Shown here: positions 1 through 7,226 of the stretch, piece after piece
Layout: each line of letters begins with the position of its first letter
How positions within the stretch are numbered: position 1 is the stretch's first letter
NCBI GenBank assembly: GCA_031961205.1
Contig: JAVRLS010000022.1
Location: 1-14,931 of the forward strand
Direction of reading: 5' to 3'
DNA: 14,931 nucleotides
From: JAVRLS01 sp031961205
GTDB lineage: Archaea > Thermoplasmatota > Thermoplasmata > Thermoplasmatales > Thermoplasmataceae
The notes under the pieces: generated by a model
Database searches by the model: none
Told to the model about the DNA's origin: nothing
The model's input: the letters and a program-made list of their open reading frames with translations, nothing else
Position numbers and translations under genes: made by a program

Positions 1-93
1 GCCATTGTTTCGCTTCACTCATACATTGTCAGATGTCTATATGTCTATATATTATTTAAGGATTTTGATGAGAGAAAGATGCCATTTTTTCGT

Positions 94-111
94 TGATATT
101 CTGTAATATCA
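94..111. repeat. Perfect 7-bp inverted repeat (hairpin)
   Basis: TGATATT (94-100) and AATATCA (105-111) are exact reverse complements separated by the 4-nt loop CTGT. The pairing can extend by one G-U. It could be the 3' hairpin of a transcript from the left or an operator. Its distance from iorA, more than 300 bp, argues against direct control of that gene. Confidence 0.4.
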
Positions 112-386
112 GTAAAATTTATTAGATGCCCTGATTCAATATATTCATGTGGCAACAATACTGAAAACACTTCATGATTTTCCTATTACGGGTGGAATTA
201 AGAGAGTTACAAGTAAGAATTGACGCTCTCGCCTTCCTGTACCTTTGCATTTAATACGAATTTCGCATTGATTCGAATGGCATTTTTCATGTTTCTTTTC
301 CTGTTATTTATTTCACCTTGCATTGCATTATTACCCATATGATCCTGCATTGTCATATCATTGCGCTGTACCCGCAACTGAAACAG

Positions 387-396
387 AAAATACATA
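387..396 (+). promoter_or_regulatory. Putative TATA box for iorA
   Basis: An AAAATACATAT-like element is centred about 35 nt before the iorA ATG. With archaeal TATA-to-start spacing of about 25-27 nt, transcription would begin near 417-418, leaving a leader of roughly 10 nt. No Shine-Dalgarno sequence is visible before the ATG. The assignment rests on position and composition only. Confidence 0.4.
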
Positions 397-426
397 TCTT
401 ACGCTTCGCTATTCGTAACGATAATT

Positions 427-2256
427 ATGCTTTTATCCAGGGGAAAGAAGGTAATGCTTGGAAATGAGGCAATTGCCTATGGTGCAGTTGAGGCGGGCAT
501 GGAAGTTGCCGCGGGTTATCCCGGTACACCCTCCACGGAAATAATTGAAACACTGATGAAGATAAAATCCGGAGCCTATGTCGAATGGAGTATAAACGAG
601 AAGGTCGCCTTTGAAACAGCATACGGATCTGCTATGATGGGGGCAAAGGCACTGGCAACAATGAAGCATGTCGGCGTGAATGTCGCTGCTGATCCTCTTT
701 TTTCGTCTTCATATACAGGCGTGAATGGTGCCCTTGTTATCGTATCCGCCGATGACCCATCAATGTGGTCCTCACAGAACGAACAGGACAACCGTTATTA
801 CGGAATGCATGCAATGATACCGGTCATCGAGCCATACGATCCACAGAGTGCACATGATCTCATGATTGAGGCCTTTAAGCTGAGTGAAAAGTTCGGGCAT
901 CCCTTTATTTTCAGGTCAACAACGAGGATAGGCCACGTCAGATCACAGGTGTCGTATTCAACTTCAAAGACTGTTATATCGCATACGGTGATCAAGGATC
1001 CGAAGAGATTTGTCATGGCCCCGGAAACCGCGATCAGGGATCGCGTCAAACAGATCGAAAGATTCGCAAAGATAAGGGAAGGCATCGAGTACCTGAACTC
1101 ACTTGAGGGTTACGATGGATCGGATGAACTCATCATAGCTTCCGGAATATCCTATGCATACGTTAAGGATGCCATCAATGAAAATAATTTAAAATGCAGG
1201 GTTCTGAAGCTTTCCACCCCGTTCCCGGTTCCGGAGCAGATGATGATCATGGCGCTTAAAGGCTGCAAAAGAGTCCTGATCGTTGAAGAGAACGATCCGG
1301 TAGTGGAGATGCAGGTAAAGTCACTGATGATCGACAGATCACTGGTACGGGAAATACATGGAAAGGACTACATATCCCAGATAGGGGAGATGACGCTGGA
1401 AAAGGTAAGGGATGCATTCGAGAAATTCTTCGGGAAGGAGATGAAGAAGAATGCTGCCATAGAGGAGGTTGATGCCGTCATCAGGCCGCCTGCAATGTGC
1501 CCCGGTTGCCCGCACAGGGCCTCGTTTTACGGACTCAAGAAGGGGCTTGCGATGGTTTCCATGCAGAACAGCTTTTTCTCCGGTGATATCGGTTGCTATA
1601 CACTTGGAATGCTGCCTCCGTACAACGTACAGGACAGCGCAACGAACATGGGATCAAGCATAGGGTTGGCAAATGGCATTTACAGGGCCACAGGTACCGT
1701 TCCTGTTGCGATAATCGGTGATTCCACATTCTTCCACAGCGGGCTTGAAGGCGTTGCAGATGCAGTCTATCACGATCTTCCGGTCCTGATCATGGTCCTC
1801 GACAACCGGTCCACGGCCATGACAGGGCAGCAGCCCAGTCCGTCTATCGATATAGATATAGAGGCGGTTGCAAGGGCTATGGGAATCAAGTACACGAAGA
1901 CCTATGATCCATTCGAACTCAAGGAATCGTATGGAATCGTAAAAGATGCCTCACAGTGGATAAAGGACAACTCAAAACCTGCTCTGCTTGTATCGAAAAG
2001 ATCCTGCGCACTTGAGGTGCTTCCCAAGGTCAAGGGAAAGCTTCCCGTCGCGGTCGTTAACGAAGATAAATGCACAGGATGCACCATATGCTACGATTAT
2101 TTCACATGCCCTTCGATACTTCCATTAGCAAATAAGAAGGCATTCATAGATGATACGTGCATAGGATGCGGTGCATGCGTTGAGGTATGCCCGTTCAAGG
2201 CAATAACGATAGAGGGAGAAAAACCAGAGGGGTGGGATGCAGCATGGCTGGATTAA
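427..2256 (+). CDS. iorA: Indolepyruvate:ferredoxin oxidoreductase, alpha subunit
   Basis: This is the catalytic subunit of the cytoplasmic enzyme that oxidatively decarboxylates indolepyruvate and other aryl-pyruvates to aryl-acetyl-CoA, reducing ferredoxin during aromatic amino acid catabolism. The 609-residue length is normal for IorA. In order it shows an N-terminal pyruvate:ferredoxin oxidoreductase-type domain (GNEAIAYGA and AAGYPGTPSTE near residues 13-40), a CPGCPHR motif near 358, a thiamine diphosphate-binding region (IGDSTFFHSG near 430, followed by LDNRSTAMTGQQPSP), and a C-terminal ferredoxin-like part. The last has cysteines from about 549 (CTGCTIC, then a longer gap to CP) and a canonical CxxCxxCxxxCP cluster from about 578. 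The longer gap in the first cluster resembles other IorA proteins. It overlaps iorB by 13 nt, so the two are probably co-transcribed and translationally coupled. The substrate could extend to other 2-oxoacids. Confidence 0.95.
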   Translation: MLLSRGKKVMLGNEAIAYGAVEAGMEVAAGYPGTPSTEIIETLMKIKSGAYVEWSINEKVAFETAYGSAMMGAKALATMKHVGVNVAADPLFSSSYTGVNGALVIVSADDPSMWSSQNEQDNRYYGMHAMIPVIEPYDPQSAHDLMIEAFKLSEKFGHPFIFRSTTRIGHVRSQVSYSTSKTVISHTVIKDPKRFVMAPETAIRDRVKQIERFAKIREGIEYLNSLEGYDGSDELIIASGISYAYVKDAINENNLKCRVLKLSTPFPVPEQMMIMALKGCKRVLIVEENDPVVEMQVKSLMIDRSLVREIHGKDYISQIGEMTLEKVRDAFEKFFGKEMKKNAAIEEVDAVIRPPAMCPGCPHRASFYGLKKGLAMVSMQNSFFSGDIGCYTLGMLPPYNVQDSATNMGSSIGLANGIYRATGTVPVAIIGDSTFFHSGLEGVADAVYHDLPVLIMVLDNRSTAMTGQQPSPSIDIDIEAVARAMGIKYTKTYDPFELKESYGIVKDASQWIKDNSKPALLVSKRSCALEVLPKVKGKLPVAVVNEDKCTGCTICYDYFTCPSILPLANKKAFIDDTCIGCGACVEVCPFKAITIEGEKPEGWDAAWLD

Positions 2257-2825
2257 AGATACTTCTTGCAGGAGTTGGCGGTCAGGGAATCGTTACCATG
2301 GGAAAAATGATAGCAAATGCATGCGACAAAGATGGAATAAAGGTCCTGGTATCAGAAACTCACGGGCTTTCCCAGCGTGGCGGAGCTGTTGACGTTCACG
2401 TGAAGATAGGCGATTTTTATTCGCCGCTGATAGCTGCCGGGGATGCCGATGTCGTCGTTGCCCTTGAGGCGAACGAGGCGGTGCGGAACAGGGAATATGC
2501 CAGCAAAAATACCGTATTCGTAATAAATACAGAGATAGTGAAACCCGATGTTCCTGACGTGATGCCGAAGACCCTTGATGAGATAAAGGATATAATGAAG
2601 GATACAAAATACGTAACAGTTGACGGAAAAAAGATAGCTGAAGAAACAGGTAATCCGATAGGAGTGAATGCCGCAATAATAGGATTCATGTCAGGATACG
2701 GCATACTGGATATCGTGAAGGAAAAATCGCTCTATGATTCGATGATAAGCGATAAAAACAGGAAGACCTTTGAAATGGGAAAACATGAGGCGAATCAGAT
2801 CATAAAAAACCGTACTGTACGGTAA
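2244..2825 (+). CDS. iorB: Indolepyruvate:ferredoxin oxidoreductase, beta subunit
   Basis: This is the 193-residue partner of IorA, a small Rossmann-like subunit that completes the ferredoxin-reducing complex. The N-terminus shows the typical glycine-rich stretch LLAGVGGQGIVTMGK (residues 6-20), and the family motif SETHGLSQRGGAVDVHV follows near residues 37-53. The ATG at 2244 is preferred over an upstream in-frame start at 2187. It begins exactly at the conserved region, has a purine-rich GAGGGGTGGG stretch just upstream (about 2227-2236), and gives the short 13-nt overlap with iorA typical of coupled genes. The gene ends 15 bp before the convergent ribA. Confidence 0.93.
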   Translation: MAGLKILLAGVGGQGIVTMGKMIANACDKDGIKVLVSETHGLSQRGGAVDVHVKIGDFYSPLIAAGDADVVVALEANEAVRNREYASKNTVFVINTEIVKPDVPDVMPKTLDEIKDIMKDTKYVTVDGKKIAEETGNPIGVNAAIIGFMSGYGILDIVKEKSLYDSMISDKNRKTFEMGKHEANQIIKNRTVR

Positions 2826-2840
2826 TATTTCATTTTAAAA
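2826..2840. terminator. Short convergent iorB/ribA intergenic spacer
   Basis: Only 15 bp separate the two stop codons. The spacer and adjoining bases contain the self-complementary run ATTTTAAAAT and T-rich tracts on both strands, as expected for U-tract archaeal termination. Any terminator here would have to serve both directions and may lie partly inside the facing genes. Confidence 0.3.
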
Positions 2841-3428
2841 TCAAATATTTTCTATTTCATGGCCAAGCCTGTTCTTTTTTGTTTCAAGGTAGAATTTATC
2901 GTACGGGGTTGGATCGCTGAATATCGGTATTCTCCCTTTGACATTGATACCCTTGTCGATAAGGAATTTTATCTTCTCAGGATTGTTGGTCATCAGCATT
3001 ATCGATTTTATGCCGAAGTATTCTATTACGTCGTAAGCAAACGAATAGTCCCTTGCGTCCACGGGAAGCCCCAGCTTGAGGTTCGCATCAACGGTATCCG
3101 CCCCCTGGTCCTGGAGGCCGTATGCCTTTATCTTGTTGAGAAGCCCTATTCCGCGCCCCTCCTGTCTCAGGTATATCAGCATTCCATAGTCCTGCCTCCC
3201 TAGATAGGAAAGGGACTGAAGAAGCTGGTCACGGCAGTCACACCTCAGGGACCCGAAAACATCGCCCGTAAGGCACTCTGAATGTATGCGGACAGGAACA
3301 TTTTCCCTCCCCTTAACGTTTCCCCTTACAAGAACGGCATGGTCCTTTTCATCGTCGTTTATGAATGTATATATTTCGAAAAGCCCGAACCTTGTTGGAA
3401 GCTTTGCCTGTGCATAAAGTTTTATCAT
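2841..3428 (-). CDS. ribA: GTP cyclohydrolase II (riboflavin biosynthesis)
   Basis: The enzyme opens GTP to 2,5-diamino-6-ribosylamino-4-pyrimidinone 5'-phosphate, the first step of riboflavin synthesis. The hallmarks are clear. Numbered from the upstream GTG at 3437, the zinc-binding set is Cys55, Cys66 and Cys68 within RIHSECLTGDVFGSLRCDC. RQEGRGIGL lies at 91-99, DTVDAN at 114-119 and TNNPEKI at 150-156. The protein is about 195 residues, a stand-alone GCH II without a fused DHBP synthase. Two starts are possible: GTG at 3437 (198 aa) and ATG at 3428 (195 aa). The ATG is preferred because a TATA-like box centred near 3459 would place the transcript start close to 3432, a nearly leaderless ATG. 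Many archaea use the unrelated GTP cyclohydrolase III instead, so a bacterial-type RibA is notable. Confidence 0.93.
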   Translation of the reverse strand: MIKLYAQAKLPTRFGLFEIYTFINDDEKDHAVLVRGNVKGRENVPVRIHSECLTGDVFGSLRCDCRDQLLQSLSYLGRQDYGMLIYLRQEGRGIGLLNKIKAYGLQDQGADTVDANLKLGLPVDARDYSFAYDVIEYFGIKSIMLMTNNPEKIKFLIDKGINVKGRIPIFSDPTPYDKFYLETKKNRLGHEIENI

Positions 3429-3453
3429 TGCTGTCACACAAGATTCGCAGTGA

Positions 3454-3463
3454 ATATAAAAAG
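3454..3463 (-). promoter_or_regulatory. Putative TATA box for ribA
   Basis: Read on the minus strand, CTTTTTATAT sits about 31 nt before the ATG at 3428 and 22 nt before the alternative GTG at 3437. It lies in the 53-bp gap after the radical SAM gene, suggesting ribA can be transcribed on its own with an almost leaderless mRNA. Confidence 0.45.
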
Positions 3464-3490
3464 TTATTTAAAAATAATTTTAATTTAGAA

Positions 3491-5080
3491 TTAAGTCTTA
3501 ATCTTATAATATGGATTCTTAAGCGTGGTTTCATTATAAATTATGCTGTCCGAATCGCGTATGAGCTGGTTTATGAAGTCATCGCCCGGATAGTTCTTAT
3601 TCCTCATTCCTGCCCTGTAAAGCGAAGCGGTCCTGACGATCTGCTCGGGAAGCTTCATTATATCAGCTATATACGACGGCATCATCTTCATGATGAATCT
3701 TTCAGCATTTGTCAAGATGTCATTCTTGTAACCGATGGCCCTCACGTTCCTGATCTTATCCGCAAGCCACTTGTATATGTAGAATGAATAGTAACCGTAT
3801 GCTGATACGATCTGCATGATCGCCGGATTCACCTTTGTTTTCATCACGGGAGTAAGAACATCGTACCTTGACCAGTCGAATGTGAATATCTGCCTGTTTT
3901 TCAGGGCATTAAGGAATATCCTTGTTCCCGGAAGCGGAGTATACGTACTGAGCTGTATTGCGTCTATTCCAGCCCTTGCAAGTATCTTTGAGAATTTTAT
4001 CGTCTTCAGCATGTCCCTGAGCGATTCATAAGGTGCGCCTAGCATCATGCCCCCCAATGTAACGATATTATTCTTTTCCAGGACCTTTACTGCGTTGATG
4101 GACGAATCTGTCATTATTCCCTTATGCATCTTCTTAAGCGTTTCCTCGCTTCCCGATTCAATACCTATAAAGGATATGGTCATTCCAGCCTTTGCGGCCT
4201 TCTCTATTATATCAGGATTCTTTGCAGTAACATCGGCCCTTATCTGTGTTATGAATTTCAGATCAAGATCTTCCTCAATCATCCTGTCGAAAAGTTCAGA
4301 CCTCTGCTTTATGTTCGGGTATACGATGAATATGTCATCGGTAAAGAAGACCCACCTGTATCCGTATTTCTTTACCATTCGAAGCTCCTCCATGATCCTG
4401 TCATTTGACTTGTTTCTCCACTTGTTTCCCCATGTAGGCGTAACGGAGCAGAAATCACAGGCATAGGGGCACCCCCTGGACGTTTCGATAGTTGCAACGC
4501 TATCGTTCCCGAATATCTTGAAGGTGTAGCGGGTCCTGTCAACGAGATCGAACGCTGGAAGCGGGAGCCTGTCAAGGTCCTCGATTAGATTCCTCGGTTT
4601 TGTCCTGATATTCGTGTTGCCCTTCCTGAACACTATTCCAGGTATATTTTCAAATGTATTTCCGGCTTCGTAGGCTTCAATGATGTCCCTGAACGTTTCA
4701 TCCCCCTCTCCGAGAACGATCACATCGAAACCGTTCTCAAGCAGCTGTTCCGGAACAAAGGTTGCCTGGTGGCCGCCTGCCACAATCAGCGGCTGGTACC
4801 TGCGCTTTATGTCAAGTGCAAGAACCTGCGAAAAGGCATGTGCCGCAGTCGCATGAAGCGTCATACCTATGATGTCGGGCTTCCACTGGAATATGGCCTG
4901 CATTATCTGATCCTCATTCAGGTTATCGGCTTCCATGTCAATAATCCTGACTTCATGGTTGCCGGCGATCCGGGCCTCGGCGGCGAGATCCATCAACCCG
5001 AGCGGGGTTGGAAGAAAACCGAATTTCGTCGTGTAACCGCTGCCCGTTGGATTCAAAGGCTTAAGGAGAAGTATCTTCAT
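3491..5080 (-). CDS. B12-binding-domain radical SAM enzyme
   Basis: This 529-residue protein has an N-terminal cobalamin-binding-like Rossmann domain (about residues 1-140, including IVAGGHQATFVPE and DVIVLGEGDETF). A radical SAM core follows, with the [4Fe-4S]-binding motif CxxxCxxC at Cys204, Cys208 and Cys211 in SRGCPYACDFC. Further on are FFTDDIF and an IGIESGSEETLKKMHKG stretch typical of the class. The canonical B12 DxHxxG motif is not seen; GMTLHATAAHA occupies roughly that region, as in other class B members. The substrate cannot be read from the sequence. Relatives include methylases, cyclases and lipid-modifying enzymes. In a thermoacidophilic archaeon, a GDGT ring synthase (Grs)-like role in making cyclopentane rings in membrane lipids is an attractive guess. 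A TATA-like element lies about 25 nt before the ATG. Confidence 0.85.
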   Translation of the reverse strand: MKILLLKPLNPTGSGYTTKFGFLPTPLGLMDLAAEARIAGNHEVRIIDMEADNLNEDQIMQAIFQWKPDIIGMTLHATAAHAFSQVLALDIKRRYQPLIVAGGHQATFVPEQLLENGFDVIVLGEGDETFRDIIEAYEAGNTFENIPGIVFRKGNTNIRTKPRNLIEDLDRLPLPAFDLVDRTRYTFKIFGNDSVATIETSRGCPYACDFCSVTPTWGNKWRNKSNDRIMEELRMVKKYGYRWVFFTDDIFIVYPNIKQRSELFDRMIEEDLDLKFITQIRADVTAKNPDIIEKAAKAGMTISFIGIESGSEETLKKMHKGIMTDSSINAVKVLEKNNIVTLGGMMLGAPYESLRDMLKTIKFSKILARAGIDAIQLSTYTPLPGTRIFLNALKNRQIFTFDWSRYDVLTPVMKTKVNPAIMQIVSAYGYYSFYIYKWLADKIRNVRAIGYKNDILTNAERFIMKMMPSYIADIMKLPEQIVRTASLYRAGMRNKNYPGDDFINQLIRDSDSIIYNETTLKNPYYKIKT

Positions 5081-5100
5081 AATATATTCATGCGAATAAA

Positions 5101-5109
5101 GTATTTATT
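5101..5109 (-). promoter_or_regulatory. Putative TATA box for the radical SAM gene
   Basis: AATAAATAC on the minus strand is centred about 25 nt before the ATG at 5080. That spacing would make the transcript essentially leaderless. No Shine-Dalgarno sequence is visible, which agrees. Confidence 0.5.
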
Positions 5110-5182
5110 CTTTATTTTATTAGTATTACAGAAATTTTAAAGAAAAACCCTTTTTTTGCTCACTGGATATATAAACATAATA

Positions 5183-5194
5183 AAATTTAAATTT
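5183..5194. repeat. 12-bp AT palindrome downstream of the permease
   Basis: AAATTTAAATTT is a perfect palindrome in the 158-bp gap between the permease stop and the radical SAM start. Nearby T-runs on the minus strand (about 5218-5224 and 5144-5155) could terminate the permease transcript. The AT-rich setting makes chance occurrence likely. Confidence 0.25.
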
Positions 5195-5238
5195 ATCATC
5201 GTGAGTATCCAATATCGAAAAATATTGTATTTATATGG

Positions 5239-6699
5239 TTATTTTACATATTTCGGGCTGTTGCCTTCCACATCGAACTCACCGGCGTTTTCAAGCGTTC
5301 CCGGCCTGTTTTTCGAGTAGAACCTCGTGACGATGAAGCCGCCAAGAATTATCCACAGCATCGTTACGATAAAGGATGCGAAATAGGCGTCATTTATCGG
5401 ATCCGGCTTTGTGAGCCATGTTGAAATCACGCTGTCCATCGAGAAGTATATCACGATAAGGGCAATTACCGTCGCCGCTACGGGTGCGACTCCATGTGCA
5501 AAGAATTTGAAGTCCCCGATTCTCCGTGTGTACAGTGTGAGCGATGTATTCGCTATCATGTGCACGATTATGATCGAAATTCCTGTCCCGGCCTCAAGTA
5601 TGAATGCCGCGTCCTCTGGCCCGTAGAGTATACCCATGATCACATCAAGTATGAATGATCCTATTGCCCATGCAAATATGGCAATATACGGCGTCCTGTA
5701 TTTGGGATGGATTCTCGCTATCTGCCTTGGAAAGACCACCCTGTCACGTGCCGCAGAATACCACCACCTGCTTACAGCCGTAGACTTCGATACACCATTC
5801 GTAAGGTAACTGTTCACCGTGAAGATTATCAGCAGGATCACCCCGATGGGTCCGAGATACTTCCCGAAGACTATCAGGCCTGCATCGTTCGTCGTCGCAA
5901 ATGATGCTATCCTGCTCACGCCCCACCCCACAGTCAGGGCGTACGTTGCGGGTATTATGGCCACTGCGGTCAGTATCATGGCATAAACTATCGATTTTCC
6001 AATGTTCTTCTTCGGTTCCGTTATCTCTTCCGATACCGTCGTTACGATACCGCTTCCCGTGAAGTCAAGTATTGAGAACACCGCCCCGAACATTATGGCC
6101 GAAAAACCGACACCCGCCTGCTTTGAAATCGTAAATGGTATAAGGGAATTCCCAGGCCCCACACGTATTATGATTATTATGGCGGCTATGAGCAGGAACA
6201 GCACCTCGGAAAGGCCGGCCACCGCGTTGTACCTGAGCGATGGCTTGATGCCGAAGTACGTTATTAATACGATGTAAGCCGTGAAGGCACCTGCAAATGC
6301 GATCCATATGTACGGTATTGACGATATAACTGGGGAAATCAGGAATATGAAACTCGATAGCCCGAGTATCCCGAATGCCGCACCGGTTATGTCGTAATAC
6401 ATGAAGCTGAAGGCGGTTACGGGCCCCAGCTTTCCGCTTGCCGTGGCCGATGATGCATATGCATAATAACTCCCTGCATTCGACTTGTACTTGCTGAACT
6501 GGTATGGTGTAACCATCCAGAGTGCATATATCAGCCATCCAAAGATGACCGAGAGTATCGTGTCGGCGCCAGCTATTGAAAATGATGCAACCAGAAGCAG
6601 TGCTATATCCGCAGCCGGGGCTACCTGCCCCATCGACTGGAAAATACCATGCACCAGGCCAACAGCATTTCTCTGCAGTCTATTTCTTCTTCTCATCAT
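5239..6699 (-). CDS. APC-family amino acid permease
   Basis: This is a 486-residue polytopic membrane protein of the amino acid-polyamine-organocation superfamily, predicted to import an amino acid or related compound using an ion gradient. About twelve hydrophobic segments are visible. The region after TM1 carries the small-residue-rich sequence GQVAPAADIALLL. SNAGSYYAYAS (near residue 73) and ITEPKKNIGKSIVYAMI (near residue 227) are typical of APC transporters. The basic N-terminus (MMRRRNRLQRN) fits the positive-inside rule. A GGGAG Shine-Dalgarno-like stretch at 6708-6712 lies 8 nt before the ATG at 6699, unlike the leaderless neighbours, so its mRNA probably has a true leader. The substrate is not evident. 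The gene stands alone between two AT-rich gaps. Confidence 0.85.
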   Translation of the reverse strand: MMRRRNRLQRNAVGLVHGIFQSMGQVAPAADIALLLVASFSIAGADTILSVIFGWLIYALWMVTPYQFSKYKSNAGSYYAYASSATASGKLGPVTAFSFMYYDITGAAFGILGLSSFIFLISPVISSIPYIWIAFAGAFTAYIVLITYFGIKPSLRYNAVAGLSEVLFLLIAAIIIIIRVGPGNSLIPFTISKQAGVGFSAIMFGAVFSILDFTGSGIVTTVSEEITEPKKNIGKSIVYAMILTAVAIIPATYALTVGWGVSRIASFATTNDAGLIVFGKYLGPIGVILLIIFTVNSYLTNGVSKSTAVSRWWYSAARDRVVFPRQIARIHPKYRTPYIAIFAWAIGSFILDVIMGILYGPEDAAFILEAGTGISIIIVHMIANTSLTLYTRRIGDFKFFAHGVAPVAATVIALIVIYFSMDSVISTWLTKPDPINDAYFASFIVTMLWIILGGFIVTRFYSKNRPGTLENAGEFDVEGNSPKYVK

Positions 6700-6842
6700 T
6701 TTTATTACTCCCTGGAAAAATTATCTGTCCTTTCAGAACGGATACCCATTGATCACTATGATCCGGGAATCTGGCCCAATACAACCGGAAACAGAAACAT
6801 ATGCCAATCGTATCCATTTAAACCTGAAGAGATCAGCAGCAG

Positions 6843-6870
6843 AATCAAATCAATCGTTTCGGATTTGATT
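6843..6870. repeat. Perfect 9-bp inverted repeat
   Basis: AATCAAATC (6843-6851) and GATTTGATT (6862-6870) are exact reverse complements around a 10-nt loop. On the plus strand TTT follows directly. It lies about 145 bp upstream of the permease start and could be an operator, a leader hairpin or a degenerate transposon end. It is the longest perfect short-loop inverted repeat noticed in the window, although one such repeat in 15 kb is possible by chance. Confidence 0.4.
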
Positions 6871-7143
6871 TTAATCCGCCTATTACATTATTCTTTTTAT
6901 CATATAAATATGTTTTCAAAATTTGCTTTTTAATTAAATCTTAATATGATAATCTCATTATATTTTAGCAATTATTTAGATTTTGATACTATTGACAATT
7001 CGTAAAAATATGGAAATGATGCTATGGATTTTATTCCATTTACAAATAACATCCAGAATGCCGGTATCGATGGTTATGTCAGACCTTAAAGTTATCATAA
7101 TAAGACTTTATGAAGCGCCTGTTTCGATTCTGGGCATTCTTTG

Positions 7144-7158
7144 ATCCTGCCACAGGAT
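7144..7158. promoter_or_regulatory. Operator-like palindrome upstream of the VWA gene
   Basis: ATCCTG (7144-7149) and CAGGAT (7153-7158) are exact inverted arms around CCA, followed at once by a TATA-like ATAAAAGATATT (about 7161-7172). The arrangement resembles a dimeric regulator site beside an archaeal promoter, 68 bp before the VWA start codon. No DNA-binding partner is encoded nearby. Confidence 0.35.
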
Positions 7159-7181
7159 GCATAAAAGATATTTTTAGTGCC

Positions 7182-7226
7182 TGCAGTATAGAAAATTTTA
7201 TTAACTGAAACTATATAAATACTGCA
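7182..7226. repeat. Inverted repeat flanking the presumed VWA core promoter
   Basis: TGCAGTA (7182-7188) and TACTGCA (7220-7226) are exact inverted 7-bp arms. The right arm ends on the first base of the VWA start codon. The 31-nt spacer contains the TATA-like sequences TTTTATTA (7196-7203) and TATATAAA (7212-7219). The position would suit autoregulation or translational masking of the start. Confidence 0.35.

Larger units (their letters stand above)
1..426. other. Non-coding left flank upstream of iorA
   Basis: No convincing gene is visible in this stretch. It is AT-rich. It holds a perfect 8-bp tandem duplication (ATGTCTAT, 33-40 and 41-48), a short perfect hairpin (94-111), and the probable iorA promoter near 387-396. 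A 62-codon open frame on the minus strand (207-395) is Met/Asn/Gln-rich, has no recognisable domain and no clear start signal, and is not called. The gene to the left lies outside the window. Confidence 0.6.
6700..7225. other. Long AT-rich intergenic region between divergent genes
   Basis: This 526-bp stretch separates the minus-strand permease from the plus-strand VWA gene. No gene is called. Short open frames on both strands near 6650-6930 and a 24-codon frame at 7070-7144 have no recognisable domain. The stretch from about 6865 to 7010 is extremely AT-rich. It contains four inverted repeats (6843-6870, 7087-7110, 7144-7158, 7182/7226) and must hold the promoters of both flanking genes. Confidence 0.6.

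Noticed and set aside
66..134. Possible C/D-box guide RNA (TGATGA at 66-71, CTGA at 131-134)
   Set aside because: The internal D' and C' boxes and a closing terminal stem are not convincing, and such short motifs are expected by chance.
207..395. 62-codon minus-strand open frame in the left flank
   Set aside because: It is Met/Asn/Gln-rich with many alternative ATGs, no domain and no clear ribosome-binding or TATA signal at a fitting distance. It may be real but cannot be supported.
2187..2243. Upstream start for iorB giving 212 aa
   Set aside because: It would add 19 residues that overlap the IorA ferredoxin region in another frame. The conserved IorB N-terminus begins right at 2244.
6649..6933. 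Plus-strand open frame at the permease start and upstream gap
   Set aside because: Its first part is antisense to the permease and the rest matches no family. A frame on the opposite strand of the same gap looks equally coding-like, so neither is called.
7070..7144. 24-codon open frame upstream of the VWA gene
   Set aside because: It is too short to judge, has no start signal, and may be a chance frame or leader-peptide-like artefact.
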